Below, one piece after another: positions 1 through 9,972 of a stretch of DNA of 64,000 bases. The DNA is taken from positions 6,632,055 to 6,696,054 of the forward strand of contig NZ_CP134772.1 in NCBI RefSeq assembly GCF_031882575.1, written 5' to 3'. A program made the position numbers and the translations under genes. Origin of the DNA: Pseudomonas sp. VD-NE ins (GTDB lineage Bacteria > Pseudomonadota > Gammaproteobacteria > Pseudomonadales > Pseudomonadaceae). The number at the start of each line of letters is the position of its first letter. The stretch's first letter is position 1. The notes under the pieces are model-generated. The model was not told the DNA's origin, ran no database searches, and was given only the letters and a program-made list of their open reading frames with translations.

Positions 1-963
<963 letters not shown>

Positions 964-1111
964 CACTATTGCTCTCCAATGGTCGGCTGCCAGAATTCAA
1001 TAACTTGGCATAATTTGTGCCGACAAAATGCGCGCAGAGTATAGGGGCGGTTCTGCCCCTATTCAACTGTCAGGTAGTGATTTCCGACTGCGCGCTACAT
1101 GAGGAAATGTT

Positions 1112-1984
1112 TCAGCGGATGTGTGCGAGCACACCTTGAAGCTCATCGAGGGAGTTATAACCGATCACCAACTGCCCCTTTCCCTTCTTGCCGTGGCGAA
1201 TCTGCACCGCAGAGCCTAGGCGCTCGGCCAGACGCTGTTCGAGACGGGCGATATCCGGGTCGGGTTTGGTCGCTTCCACAGGCTCCGGTTTACCACTCAA
1301 CCACTGGCGAACCAGTGCTTCAGTTTGGCGCACGGTGAGCCCGCGTGCGACAACATGTCGCGCCCCTTCCACCTGCTGATTGTCCGGCAGACCGAGCAAA
1401 GCACGGGCATGACCCATTTCCAGGTCGCCGTGGGACAACATGGTCTTGATGACTTCCGGCAGTGCAATAAGCCGCAACAGGTTAGCCACAGTGACGCGGG
1501 ACTTACCCACAGCCTCGGCAACTTGCTGCTGAGTCAGCTGGAATTCCTGCTGCAAACGCTGCAGGGCCACTGCTTCTTCGATCGGGTTGAGGTCTTCACG
1601 CTGGATGTTCTCGATCAGCGCGATGGCAATCGCGGTTTCATCCGGCACATCGCGAACCATTGCCGGGATGGTTTCCTGCCCGGCTTGCTGGCTCGCGCGC
1701 CAGCGGCGTTCACCGGCGATGATTTCAAAGCGGCCACCGCCAATCGGGCGCACCACGATCGGCTGCATCACGCCTTGCGCTTTGATCGAGGCCGCCAGTT
1801 CTTCCAGCGCCTGCGGATCCATGTCCCGGCGCGGCTGGTATTTGCCACGCTGCAGCAGATCAAGCGGCAGGTGTTGCAATTCACGGGTGTCAGCCTGCGC
1901 GGCTTGTTCTTCCAGCGCGCTGACGGTCGGACCACTCAGCAGTGCATCCAGTCCACGTCCGAGACCTCGTTTCTTGACGGCCAT
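1112..1984 (-). CDS. parB: Chromosome partitioning protein ParB (Spo0J)
   Basis: A 290-residue CTP-dependent DNA clamp that loads at parS sites and spreads, working with ParA to segregate the origin region. The N-terminus KKRGLGRGLDALL is the ParA-interacting arginine-rich segment. GERRWRA near residue 92 is the CTP-binding box, ENIQREDLNPIEEA follows, and a helix-turn-helix lies around QQVAEAVGKSRVTVANLLRL. The C-terminal part is the dimerisation domain. It starts 9 bases after the parA stop and is surely cotranscribed. A perfect parS lies in recF at 18200. Confidence 0.97.
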   Translation of the reverse strand: MAVKKRGLGRGLDALLSGPTVSALEEQAAQADTRELQHLPLDLLQRGKYQPRRDMDPQALEELAASIKAQGVMQPIVVRPIGGGRFEIIAGERRWRASQQAGQETIPAMVRDVPDETAIAIALIENIQREDLNPIEEAVALQRLQQEFQLTQQQVAEAVGKSRVTVANLLRLIALPEVIKTMLSHGDLEMGHARALLGLPDNQQVEGARHVVARGLTVRQTEALVRQWLSGKPEPVEATKPDPDIARLEQRLAERLGSAVQIRHGKKGKGQLVIGYNSLDELQGVLAHIR

Positions 1985-1993
1985 GGGGATTCC

Positions 1994-2791
1994 TTAAGTT
2001 GCCTGAGCGGCGGCGATGCGTGAATTTTTGCGCTGACGACGAACCATCTCGCCGGCCAGGGCCAGATAAGCCAGGGCGCCACGCGATTGCTTGTCGTAGG
2101 CCAGCGCCGGCATGCCGTAGCTCGGCGCTTCGGCCAGACGGATGTTGCGCGGGATCACCGTGTCGTAAAGCTGCTCGCCGAAGTGTTCCTTGAGCTGCGC
2201 CGAAACGTCGTTCATCAGGCTCAGGCGCGGGTCGTACATGGTCCGCAGCAGGCCTTCGACTTTCAGGTTCGGATTGAGCAGTTCAGCGATGCGCTTGATG
2301 TTATCCACAAGGTCGCTGAGACCTTCGAGCGCAAAGTATTCGCACTGCATGGGGATAATGACCCCATCAGCGGCGACCAAGGCGTTCAGCGTGAGCATCG
2401 ACAGCGACGGCGGGCAGTCGATCAGAATGTAATCGTAGTTTTCACGGATCGGCGCCAGCGCGCTGCGCAGACGGCTTTCCTTCATCTGCATTTCCAGCAG
2501 CACCACTTCAGCCGCCGTCAGATCGCGGTTGGCCGGCAGCAGTTGATAACCGCCGTGCTCGGAATAGTGCATGGCCTGGGCCAGATCGCATTCGCCGATC
2601 AGCAGGTCGTAGACCGAGTTTTCCAGGCCGTGTTTATCCACACCGCTACCCATGGTGGCGTTGCCCTGTGGATCGAGATCGATCAACAGCACCCGGCGCT
2701 TGGTCGCGACCAGGGATGCTGCGAGGTTGATGCAGGTGGTGGTCTTGCCCACACCACCCTTCTGGTTCGCTATCGCGAATACCTTAGCCAT
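1994..2791 (-). CDS. parA: Chromosome partitioning ATPase ParA (Soj)
   Basis: A 265-residue Walker-type ATPase that binds the nucleoid and, with ParB-parS, moves replicated origins apart. The deviant Walker A motif KGGVGKTT appears near residue 11, DLDPQGNAT is the switch I/A' region, and DCPPSLSMLTLNAL is Walker B. I chose the ATG at 2791 (MAKVFAIANQKGG) because family members begin there; a TTG six codons upstream is also open. It sits between rsmG and parB in a leftward mnmG-rsmG-parA-parB run. Two exact DnaA-box 9-mers lie inside it (2301, 2634). Confidence 0.97.
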   Translation of the reverse strand: MAKVFAIANQKGGVGKTTTCINLAASLVATKRRVLLIDLDPQGNATMGSGVDKHGLENSVYDLLIGECDLAQAMHYSEHGGYQLLPANRDLTAAEVVLLEMQMKESRLRSALAPIRENYDYILIDCPPSLSMLTLNALVAADGVIIPMQCEYFALEGLSDLVDNIKRIAELLNPNLKVEGLLRTMYDPRLSLMNDVSAQLKEHFGEQLYDTVIPRNIRLAEAPSYGMPALAYDKQSRGALAYLALAGEMVRRQRKNSRIAAAQAT

Positions 2792-2809
2792 TCTTGCTTG
2801 TGTTCCCAA

Positions 2810-3454
2810 TCATGCCGTGCGGCGCAGTATCAGCAGATGGCGTTGGCCTTGGCAACCGGGTACGGCCAGGGCGTGTTCGCTATCGAGTTTGAAGTCTGCC
2901 GGCAATGCTACCAGCTCATCGGCCGGATGAACGCCCTTCATTGCCAGCCAGCGTGTATCGGCGTCGCCTAAGTGGCGAGTCCAGTTGGTGAAGTTTTCCA
3001 TGCTGCTGAACGCCCGGGAAATGATCCCGTTGAACGGTTGAGCAGGCTGGAAGGCTTCGACACGACTGTGGATAACTTGCAGGTTATCCAGTTTGAGTTC
3101 GAGTTTGACCTGGGTCAGGAAGCGGGTTTTCTTGCCGTTGCTGTCCAGGCAGGTCACTTGCGAATCCGGATACAGGATCGCCAACGGGATCCCCGGCATG
3201 CCGCCGCCACTGCCGACGTCGAGCCAGCGACCGTTTTCGATGAACGACATGACGCTGAGACTATCGAGCAAGTGCCGCGAAACCATTTCGTCCGGATCGC
3301 GCACCGCAGTCAGGTTGTAGGCCTGGTTCCATTTGATCAACAGGGCCAGATAACCCAGCAGCAATTCGTGCTGGGTTTCAGTGAGATTGACACCGAGCTC
3401 GCGGGCTCCTGTGGATAACTCTTCGGCGTGTTGCGAAGTGACCTTAGAACTCAA
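2810..3454 (-). CDS. rsmG: 16S rRNA m7G527 methyltransferase RsmG (GidB)
   Basis: It methylates N7 of G527 in 16S rRNA using SAM; loss of the homologue gives low-level streptomycin resistance. It has 214 residues, the normal length, with the SAM motif [18 protein letters not shown] near residues 77-94 and [12 protein letters not shown] as the second motif. The start is TTG, supported by GGAG about 9 bases upstream. Its first bases overlap the mnmG stop (TTGA), which suggests translational coupling. Exact DnaA-box 9-mers occur at 3067 and 3410. Confidence 0.96.
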   Translation of the reverse strand: MSSKVTSQHAEELSTGARELGVNLTETQHELLLGYLALLIKWNQAYNLTAVRDPDEMVSRHLLDSLSVMSFIENGRWLDVGSGGGMPGIPLAILYPDSQVTCLDSNGKKTRFLTQVKLELKLDNLQVIHSRVEAFQPAQPFNGIISRAFSSMENFTNWTRHLGDADTRWLAMKGVHPADELVALPADFKLDSEHALAVPGCQGQRHLLILRRTA

Positions 3455-5349
3455 GCGCTTTGCTCCAACTGACGGCCCGCGCCGCGTTTTTTCAAATGAA
3501 TCATCAACAGCGAAATCGCTGCCGGGGTCACTCCCGGGATCCGCGAAGCCTGGCCGAGCGTCTCTGGTCGAGTCGCGCCGAGCTTGCTCTGGATCTCCTT
3601 GGAGAGACCGGAAATGTTGGTGTAATCGATATCCACAGGCAATTTCGTGTCTTCACTGGCGCGCAGACGGGCGATTTCGTCCTGTTGACGATCAATGTAA
3701 CCGGCGTATTTGGTCTTGATTTCAACCTGCTCGGCGACCTGTGGATCTTCGGCGCCATTGCCGGTCACTTCGACCAGACCAGCGTAGTCGATTTCCGGAC
3801 GGCTCAAGAGGTTGAGCAAGTTGTATTCGTGGGTCAGCGGCGTGCCGAATTTCTCGGCAATCGCATCGCCCTGCTGCGTATTCGGACGAACCCAAGTGCT
3901 TTTCAGGCGCTGCTCTTCGAGTTCGATGCTTTCGCGCTTCTTGCAGAAGGCTGCCCAACGGGCGTCATCGACCAGGCCGAGTTCGCGACCTTTTTCGGTC
4001 AGACGCAGGTCGGCGTTGTCCTCACGCAGAATCAGGCGGTACTCGGCACGGGAAGTGAACATGCGGTACGGCTCTTGGGTACCGAGCGTGATCAGGTCGT
4101 CGACCAACACGCCGATGTACGCTTCATCGCGACGCGGACACCAGGCTTCTTTGCCCTTGGCGCGCAATGCGGCGTTGGCACCAGCGAGCAAACCTTGGGC
4201 GCCAGCTTCTTCGTAACCGGTGGTGCCGTTGATTTGCCCGGCGAAGAACAGACCGCCGATGACTTTGGTCTCGAGGCTGTACTTCAGGTCGCGCGGATCG
4301 AAGTAGTCGTACTCGATCGCATAACCCGGACGCACGATGTGCGCGTTTTCCATGCCGCGGATCGATTGCACGATCTGCAATTGCACGTCGAACGGCAAGC
4401 TGGTGGATATCCCGTTCGGGTACAGCTCATGGGTAGTCAAACCTTCCGGTTCGATAAACACCTGATGGCTTTCCTTGTCGGCAAAGCGGTGGATCTTGTC
4501 TTCGATCGACGGGCAATAGCGCGGGCCGATGCCTTCGATTTCACCGGCAGCGGAATACATCGGCGAACGATCGAGGTTCGCCGCGATGATTTCGTGAGTG
4601 CGGGCGTTGGTGTGAGTAATCCAGCAACTGACCTGGCGTGGATGCTGTTCCTTGTTGCCCATGAACGACATCACCGGGATCGGCGTATCGCCCGGCTGCT
4701 CGGTCATCACCGAGAAATCCACAGACTTGCCATCAATACGCGGCGGTGTACCGGTTTTCAGGCGACCGACACGCAGTGGCAGTTCACGCAAACGGTGAGC
4801 CAGGGCAATCGACGGCGGATCACCGGCGCGACCGCCGGAAAAATTCTGCAAACCGATGTGGATAAGTCCGCCGAGGAACGTACCGGTGGTCAACACCACG
4901 GAATCGGCGAAAAAGCGCAGACCCATTTGCGTGACAACACCACGGACTTGTTCCTGCTCGACGATCAGGTCGTCAGCGGCTTGTTGAAATATCCACAGGT
5001 TCGGCTGATTTTCCAGAATTTCGCGGACAGCAGCTTTGTACAGAATCCGGTCGGCTTGCGCACGGGTCGCCCGTACGGCTGGGCCTTTGCGGCTGTTCAA
5101 CACGCGAAACTGGATGCCACCCAAATCGGTAGCCGTGGCCATCGCGCCGCCGAGGGCATCGATTTCCTTGACCAGATGGCTTTTGCCAATGCCACCGATG
5201 GCCGGGTTGCAACTCATGGCACCGAGGGTTTCCACGTTATGCGTCAGCAACAGGGTTTTTGCCCCCATACGTGCTGAGGCCAGTGCTGCCTCGGTACCGG
5301 CATGACCGCCGCCGATGACGATCACTTCAAAACGGGAAGGGAAATCCAC
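3451..5349 (-). CDS. mnmG: tRNA uridine-5-carboxymethylaminomethyl modification enzyme MnmG (GidA)
   Basis: An FAD protein that with MnmE installs the cmnm5 group on wobble U34 of tRNAs. The FAD-binding [10 protein letters not shown] is at the N-terminus. The family signatures [25 protein letters not shown] and [17 protein letters not shown] are present, and the helical MnmE-binding domain is at the C-terminus. It has 632 residues. Two adjacent GTG codons are possible starts; I prefer 5349 because GAGG then sits 6 bases upstream, and the protein then begins MDFPSRFEV. Its partner mnmE lies about 4.6 kb away beyond an iron-uptake cassette. Confidence 0.97.
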   Translation of the reverse strand: MDFPSRFEVIVIGGGHAGTEAALASARMGAKTLLLTHNVETLGAMSCNPAIGGIGKSHLVKEIDALGGAMATATDLGGIQFRVLNSRKGPAVRATRAQADRILYKAAVREILENQPNLWIFQQAADDLIVEQEQVRGVVTQMGLRFFADSVVLTTGTFLGGLIHIGLQNFSGGRAGDPPSIALAHRLRELPLRVGRLKTGTPPRIDGKSVDFSVMTEQPGDTPIPVMSFMGNKEQHPRQVSCWITHTNARTHEIIAANLDRSPMYSAAGEIEGIGPRYCPSIEDKIHRFADKESHQVFIEPEGLTTHELYPNGISTSLPFDVQLQIVQSIRGMENAHIVRPGYAIEYDYFDPRDLKYSLETKVIGGLFFAGQINGTTGYEEAGAQGLLAGANAALRAKGKEAWCPRRDEAYIGVLVDDLITLGTQEPYRMFTSRAEYRLILREDNADLRLTEKGRELGLVDDARWAAFCKKRESIELEEQRLKSTWVRPNTQQGDAIAEKFGTPLTHEYNLLNLLSRPEIDYAGLVEVTGNGAEDPQVAEQVEIKTKYAGYIDRQQDEIARLRASEDTKLPVDIDYTNISGLSKEIQSKLGATRPETLGQASRIPGVTPAAISLLMIHLKKRGAGRQLEQSA

Positions 5350-5421
5350 CACGCACCTCGTGCCTGCTTAAGTAGGTAATTCAGGAATAGTTTGAGATCA
5401 GGTTTCTGGACCTGGTCGACA

Positions 5422-5450
5422 AGTATAGGGACTTCGCCCTTCCTAAAGAA
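5422..5450 (-). promoter_or_regulatory. Possible mnmG promoter
   Basis: Reading leftward there is TATACT (5422-5427) as a good -10 hexamer and TTCTTT (5445-5450) as a poor -35, separated by 17 bases and about 75 bases before the mnmG start. The -10 is convincing and the -35 weak. Transcription from here would run away from the DnaA-box cluster. Confidence 0.3.
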
Positions 5451-5474
5451 CCCTTTGCACAAAATTTAACCAGC

Positions 5475-5763
5475 TGTGGAGAACTCGAGGTTAAAAGAAT
5501 AAAAAAGAGAGAAATTTATAAAACCTTTGTTTTTATGTTTATTCTTACTGAGCAGCGTTTCTGTGGATAGATCTCTACAAGCCTTTATATTCAATATGTA
5601 CAGAGTTTTAAAACCCTGTGCTCATGTGCCAATAAGGCCCTTGGATAACCGGTTTAAGCCTGTGGATGAAAGGGGTGGTTATCCACAGACGGGGTTATGT
5701 CCAGTTTTCAGGCCCTGTTATCAACTGCCCTTAGTGGCAGTTATTCACAGGGCTTAATCCACA
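5475..5763. other. Second origin-like DnaA-box cluster (oriC2-type) upstream of mnmG
   Basis: This gene-free stretch holds one exact DnaA box, TTATCCACA at 5679, and five one-mismatch boxes at 5475, 5562, 5661, 5741 and 5755. AT-rich DNA at about 5460-5545 lies beside them. It is colinear with oriC upstream of dnaA: box starts 5562, 5679 and 5741 have the same 117 and 62 base intervals as 14122, 14239 and 14301. Shared words TGTACAGAG, GGATAACC and TGCCCTTAG lie between them. Pseudomonas is known to carry a second autonomously replicating fragment next to gidA (mnmG). Whether this copy fires is not visible from sequence. The rest of 5764-5880 shows nothing I recognise. Confidence 0.75.
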
Positions 5764-5880
5764 GAAAATCGACCAAATGGTTTTTTCAGGACGCGAAAAA
5801 AAGCGCCACCGATGATCCGGTGACGATGAGGAAGCCGATGGAGGGAAGTGAAAGGGCTATTGTGAGAGAACGTAACAGAG

Positions 5881-5899
5881 GCTAATAATAGCCATTATC
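5881..5899. promoter_or_regulatory. Fur box upstream of the FecI-type sigma factor
   Basis: GCTAATAATAGCCATTATC matches the 19-base Fur consensus GATAATGATAATCATTATC at 15 positions. It ends 21 bases before the sigma-factor start, so Fur-Fe2+ would block transcription when iron is sufficient. Confidence 0.75.
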
Positions 5900-5920
5900 A
5901 TTAACTTGCCAGTTCTTCCC

Positions 5921-6427
5921 ATGTCCTTACCCGCCCATAACGCTGCGATCGAGCAAATCTACGAGCAACACCATTCGTGGCTATATGGATGGCTCAAGGG
6001 CAAATTGCATGACGCCTGCGATGCGGCCGATGTAGCGCATGACACGTTTGTGCGGATTCTGGCGGCCCGAAATGCCACACAGATTCGCGAGCCACGGGAT
6101 TATCTGGCGACCATCGCGCGCGGCCTCGTCATTGATCGTTATCGCAGGCAGGCTATCGAAGCCGCTTATTTGCAGACCCTGGCAGCTCGGCTGGAAGCCA
6201 CCGCCATCAGCGAGGAAGACAAGGCGCTGATCATCGAAACCCTGGTCGCTGTGGATAAAGCCTTGGCGGGGCTCGGTGCCAGAAGCCAACAGATCTTCAT
6301 GCTCTCGCAGATCGACGGCCTGACTTATCAACAGATCGCCCTGAAGTTGAAGGTTTCATTGACCACGGTGAAGAAACACATGATCCGCGCCCTGACGGAA
6401 TGTGCCCTGATCATGGCGCAGCGTTGA
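5921..6427 (+). CDS. FecI-family ECF sigma factor
   Basis: A 168-residue extracytoplasmic-function sigma factor expected to direct RNA polymerase to the adjacent receptor gene when a ferri-siderophore is sensed. Region 2 is seen around YGWLKGKLHDACDAADVAHD and TFVRILAARN. Region 4 is LTYQQIALKLKVSLTTVKK. I chose the ATG at 5921 (MSLPAHNAAIEQIY) over a TTG at 5906; neither has a clear ribosome site. Its stop overlaps the fecR start by one base. The upstream Fur box implies iron repression. The particular signal cannot be told from sequence. Confidence 0.9.
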   Translation: MSLPAHNAAIEQIYEQHHSWLYGWLKGKLHDACDAADVAHDTFVRILAARNATQIREPRDYLATIARGLVIDRYRRQAIEAAYLQTLAARLEATAISEEDKALIIETLVAVDKALAGLGARSQQIFMLSQIDGLTYQQIALKLKVSLTTVKKHMIRALTECALIMAQR

Positions 6428-7374
6428 TGGCCATCGCCCCCAATCGCCAGGTTTTCGAAGCGGCCGCCAGTTGGTACGTACAGTTTCAGGCGGATCCACC
6501 AACACTCGCTGAACAAAAGGCTTGGCAGCTGTGGATAGATAGCGACCCGGCGCATCTGGCGGCGTGGCATCAGATGGAACAATTGCAGCGCCACCTCGGC
6601 ACCCTGCCGCAGGATCTCAAACGTCGCGCGCTGCACACCGGACAGCAACGACGACAGGTGCTGAAGATGTTGCTGCTTGCTGCGGGGACAGGGTTCGTTG
6701 GCTGGAATGTTCAGCAACACACATCTGTGGGGAATGTCTGGGCGGACTATAAAACCCCTGTCGGTCAGCGTCGCAACCTTACATTGACCGATGGCAGTCA
6801 GATTCAACTCAACACCGACACCGCTATTGATGTTTCTTTCGACACGGCACAACGGCTGATTCGCCTGCGCTCCGGCGAGATCCTGATTCAAACCGGCAAG
6901 CTGGGCGATCAGCGGCCCTTTTTCGTCGAAACCCGTGATGGCCGGATTCAAGCGCTGGGTACCCGATTCTCCGTTCACCAGTTATCGGGCTCGACCCGGG
7001 TTGGGGTGCTGGAAGATCGAGTCAGCGTTCAGCCCGCTGATGCATCAACGACCGCAAGAATTCTGCAGGCAGGCGAAGGCGCGGATTTTGATCGTCAGCA
7101 CATCGGGCTCATTCATCCCTTCAAATCCTCGGAAGTGGCGTGGATCAACGGCCAGTTGATCGTACTCGATGCACGTTTGGGCGATGTCATCGAAGAATTG
7201 GGCCGTTATCGCAGCGGGGTTTTGCACTGCGATACGCGTGCTCGGAATCTGCGGGTTTCCGGGACATTCCGCCTCAATTCAACCGACGCTGTACTCGCCA
7301 ATCTTCAGGCGTCGCTGCCGATCAACGTGCGTTATTTCACCCGTTACTGGGTCTCGATCAGCCACAACGCTTGA
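6427..7374 (+). CDS. FecR-family anti-sigma / sigma regulator
   Basis: A 315-residue inner-membrane protein that relays occupancy of the TonB receptor to the FecI-type sigma factor. The N-terminal DUF4880 region (about residues 10-55, with WQLWIDSDPAHLAAWHQME) is cytoplasmic. One membrane segment lies near residues 78-98 (MLLLAAGTGFVGWNV). The periplasmic FecR domain follows (RRNLTLTDGSQIQLNTDTA, IRLRSGEILIQTG, VGVLEDRVSV). The start ATG overlaps the sigma-factor stop as TGATG, so the two are translationally coupled. Confidence 0.92.
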   Translation: MAIAPNRQVFEAAASWYVQFQADPPTLAEQKAWQLWIDSDPAHLAAWHQMEQLQRHLGTLPQDLKRRALHTGQQRRQVLKMLLLAAGTGFVGWNVQQHTSVGNVWADYKTPVGQRRNLTLTDGSQIQLNTDTAIDVSFDTAQRLIRLRSGEILIQTGKLGDQRPFFVETRDGRIQALGTRFSVHQLSGSTRVGVLEDRVSVQPADASTTARILQAGEGADFDRQHIGLIHPFKSSEVAWINGQLIVLDARLGDVIEELGRYRSGVLHCDTRARNLRVSGTFRLNSTDAVLANLQASLPINVRYFTRYWVSISHNA

Positions 7375-7493
7375 ACGAAATTTCACTTGGGGAAAATAAA
7401 TCGACAACAGGGTTATCTTTTTTTGCCCTGACCCGGCCCTAAAGGTAATCGCGATAAACGCGGCTCTTTGTCACCTTCAGGGCTTATCCACAC

Positions 7494-9929
7494 ATGCGTC
7501 TTCCCACGTTTCGTCAGCGTTTTTCCTACCACTGCATTGCCTGTAGCTTACTGATGACCAGCGCCGCGTCCTGCCTGGTGATTAGCCATAACGCCGTCGC
7601 TGCATCGGTAGCCCTGCGTTACGCCATCGCCGCCGGCCCGCTGGCTAATGCGCTGAGCCAGTTCGCCTCGGCCGCCAACGTGATTCTGTCGTTCTCGCCG
7701 CAACAGACCAGCCGCTTGCGCAGCGCCGGGTTGAGCGGCAATTACACCGTCGATCAGGGGTTCGCCCAACTGCTTCAAGGTTCAGGTTTGCAAGCCGTAC
7801 CGCAGGCGCCGGGCAGCTACATCCTGCAGGCACTGCCGAACGGCGATTCACTGGAGCTGGCCCCGACCAACATCAACGGTCAGTTGGCCAATCCGATGAA
7901 TCTGGATTACGCGGCGGACGTCGGATACAAGGCGCAGAACAGCCGAATCGGTACAAAAACCAGTACGCCGTTGTCGGAAACACCGCGTTCCGTGTCAGTC
8001 GTCACGGTCCAACGCATGAAAGATCAGAAATCTCAGACACTCACTGAAGTACTCGGCTACGTGCCGGGGATCTTTGCCCCACCGTTCGCCGCCGGCGACA
8101 GCCTCGCCGGGGACCTGTTCTACATTCGCGGTTTCAACGCCACCGATTACGGCTACGGTCTGTTGCGCGATGGACTACGCGTACAGGGCAACCGCTATGA
8201 CACCAGCACCGAGCCTTACGGTCTTGAGCGAGTGGAGATTTTCCGCGGCCCGTCTTCTCTGCTGTACGGCGAAAACGCCCCCGGCGGTCTGGTCAATCTG
8301 GTGAGCAAACGCCCGACCGCGGCACCGCAAGGTGAAGTGCAATTGGGTTATGGCTCGAACAATCGCCGGCAGATCGGCGTCGACGTCTCCGGGCCACTCA
8401 ATGACAGCGGCAACGTTCTCGGGCGAGTGGTGATGCTTGGGCGCAAGTCCGACACCCAGACCGATCATGTCCCGGATGACCGGATCTACATCGCGCCAAC
8501 GCTGACCCTGAATTTCGACGACTTCAACACCCTGACCCTGCTGGCCAACTACCAGAAGGATCACACCAACATGGAACTTGGCCTACCGGCCGCCGGGACT
8601 TTGCTGACCAACCCCAACGGCAAGTTATTCAAAGGCACCATGCTCGGTGATCCGGACTGGAACACCTTCGAACGGGAAACCTGGAGCAGCGGTTACGAGT
8701 TCAGCCACTCGTTCAACGACGACTGGCAGTTCCGCCAGAACTCGCGCTACATGCAGTCGCGCATCACCCGCCACGAAACCTGGCCAGGCAACCTCAACAA
8801 CGCTGGGTTCGGTACGCGTCTGAACATGACCGCCTACGATCGCTTCAACAAATCGATGGTGTATTCGCTGGATAACCAACTGGAAGGCAAATTTCAGGTC
8901 GGCGGTCTGGAAAATACCGTGCTACTCGGCGCCAGCTACGACCGGACTTCGTTCAATCAGGATTGGAACGCCGGCATCGTCGGGCCGATCGATGTGTATA
9001 ACCCGGTTTACCTGCGCGACCCGACCACGCCGATTGCGGTGCAAAACACCTTGCTTGAGCAACAGATGAAAGGGGTTTATGCACAGATCCAGAGCAAGTA
9101 CGACCATTGGCTGTTCCTGCTCGGCGGCCGTCAGGATTGGGTCGACAGTGATTTCCGCGACAAGGTGGCCCAGTCGAGCGACATCAGCTCCGAGGATAAG
9201 AAATTCACCTATCAGGGCGGCGTGATGTACCAGTTCGACAACGGCATGACGCCGTATGTCAGCTATTCCACCTCGTTCGTGCCGGTGCAGCAGATTTCCA
9301 ATGCCGGCGCACCGCTCGATCCGATCACCAGCAGCCAATATGAAGTGGGCCTGAAGTACGAGCCGATCGGTTGGGACACCGCCTTCACTGCATCGGTGTA
9401 TGACCTGCGTAAAAAAGACGACACCTACTTCGACGCCACCACGTCGAGCTATCGCCAAGTGGGTGAAAGCCGTTCCAAAGGTGTGGAACTGGAACTCAAC
9501 AGCAACCTGACCCAGAACCTCAACGTCACGGCGGCCTACACCTACACCGACGCGCGAATCACCAAGGATGCCGCGACGTCATTGGTCAAAGGCCATCAAA
9601 TGACCGGCGTGCCGCGTAACCAGGCTTCGGTCTGGGCGAAATACCGTTTCCTCGATGGCGATCTGAAAGGTTTGTATGTGGGTGGCGGTGTGCGTTACTT
9701 CGACAGTGCCTTCGCTTACACCTCGCCTTCTCTCTACGGGAAGCTGGATGCCGGCGACGTCACCTTGGTAGATGCGGCTATCGGTTATCAGATCGATACG
9801 CACTGGAGCGTCGACCTGAATGCAAAGAACCTGTTCGACAAGGAATATGTATCTGGATGCAACGATGCCGGCCGTTGCTACTGGGGTGAAGACCGCACCT
9901 TGCTCGGTACGGTTTCGTACAACTGGTAA
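7494..9929 (+). CDS. TonB-dependent ferri-siderophore receptor with signalling domain
   Basis: An 811-residue outer-membrane transducer-type receptor. Its N-terminal signal peptide ends near AVAAS. A STN signalling domain follows (about residues 40-110, LRYAIAAGPLANALSQFASA), which talks to FecR. Next are the plug (SETPRSVSVVTVQRMKD, GFNATDYGYGLLRDG, VEIFRGPSSLLYGENAPGG) and a 22-stranded barrel ending in aromatic W (GTVSYNW). The plug resembles the FoxA/FhuE/FpvA class of hydroxamate or pyoverdine receptors, but the ligand is not assignable. A DnaA-box 9-mer (7484) touches the start region. About 120 bases separate it from fecR and should hold the sigma-dependent promoter. Confidence 0.93.
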   Translation: MRLPTFRQRFSYHCIACSLLMTSAASCLVISHNAVAASVALRYAIAAGPLANALSQFASAANVILSFSPQQTSRLRSAGLSGNYTVDQGFAQLLQGSGLQAVPQAPGSYILQALPNGDSLELAPTNINGQLANPMNLDYAADVGYKAQNSRIGTKTSTPLSETPRSVSVVTVQRMKDQKSQTLTEVLGYVPGIFAPPFAAGDSLAGDLFYIRGFNATDYGYGLLRDGLRVQGNRYDTSTEPYGLERVEIFRGPSSLLYGENAPGGLVNLVSKRPTAAPQGEVQLGYGSNNRRQIGVDVSGPLNDSGNVLGRVVMLGRKSDTQTDHVPDDRIYIAPTLTLNFDDFNTLTLLANYQKDHTNMELGLPAAGTLLTNPNGKLFKGTMLGDPDWNTFERETWSSGYEFSHSFNDDWQFRQNSRYMQSRITRHETWPGNLNNAGFGTRLNMTAYDRFNKSMVYSLDNQLEGKFQVGGLENTVLLGASYDRTSFNQDWNAGIVGPIDVYNPVYLRDPTTPIAVQNTLLEQQMKGVYAQIQSKYDHWLFLLGGRQDWVDSDFRDKVAQSSDISSEDKKFTYQGGVMYQFDNGMTPYVSYSTSFVPVQQISNAGAPLDPITSSQYEVGLKYEPIGWDTAFTASVYDLRKKDDTYFDATTSSYRQVGESRSKGVELELNSNLTQNLNVTAAYTYTDARITKDAATSLVKGHQMTGVPRNQASVWAKYRFLDGDLKGLYVGGGVRYFDSAFAYTSPSLYGKLDAGDVTLVDAAIGYQIDTHWSVDLNAKNLFDKEYVSGCNDAGRCYWGEDRTLLGTVSYNW

Positions 9930-9933
9930 AACG

Positions 9934-9972
9934 AAAAAGGGGCTGTGGATAAATTGTCCACAGCCCCTTTTT
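9934..9972. terminator. Bidirectional terminator between the receptor gene and mnmE
   Basis: A perfect 16-base-pair stem (9934-9949 with 9957-9972, core GGGGCTGTGGA) has a 7-base loop and A/T tracts on both sides. It can end transcription from the rightward receptor and the leftward mnmE. The stem carries an exact DnaA-box 9-mer at 9944-9952. Confidence 0.9.

Noticed and set aside
1041..1062. A perfect 8-bp hairpin (ATAGGGGC) downstream of parB, considered as a terminator
   Set aside because: No T tract follows on the minus strand; it may still affect RNA stability upstream of atpI.
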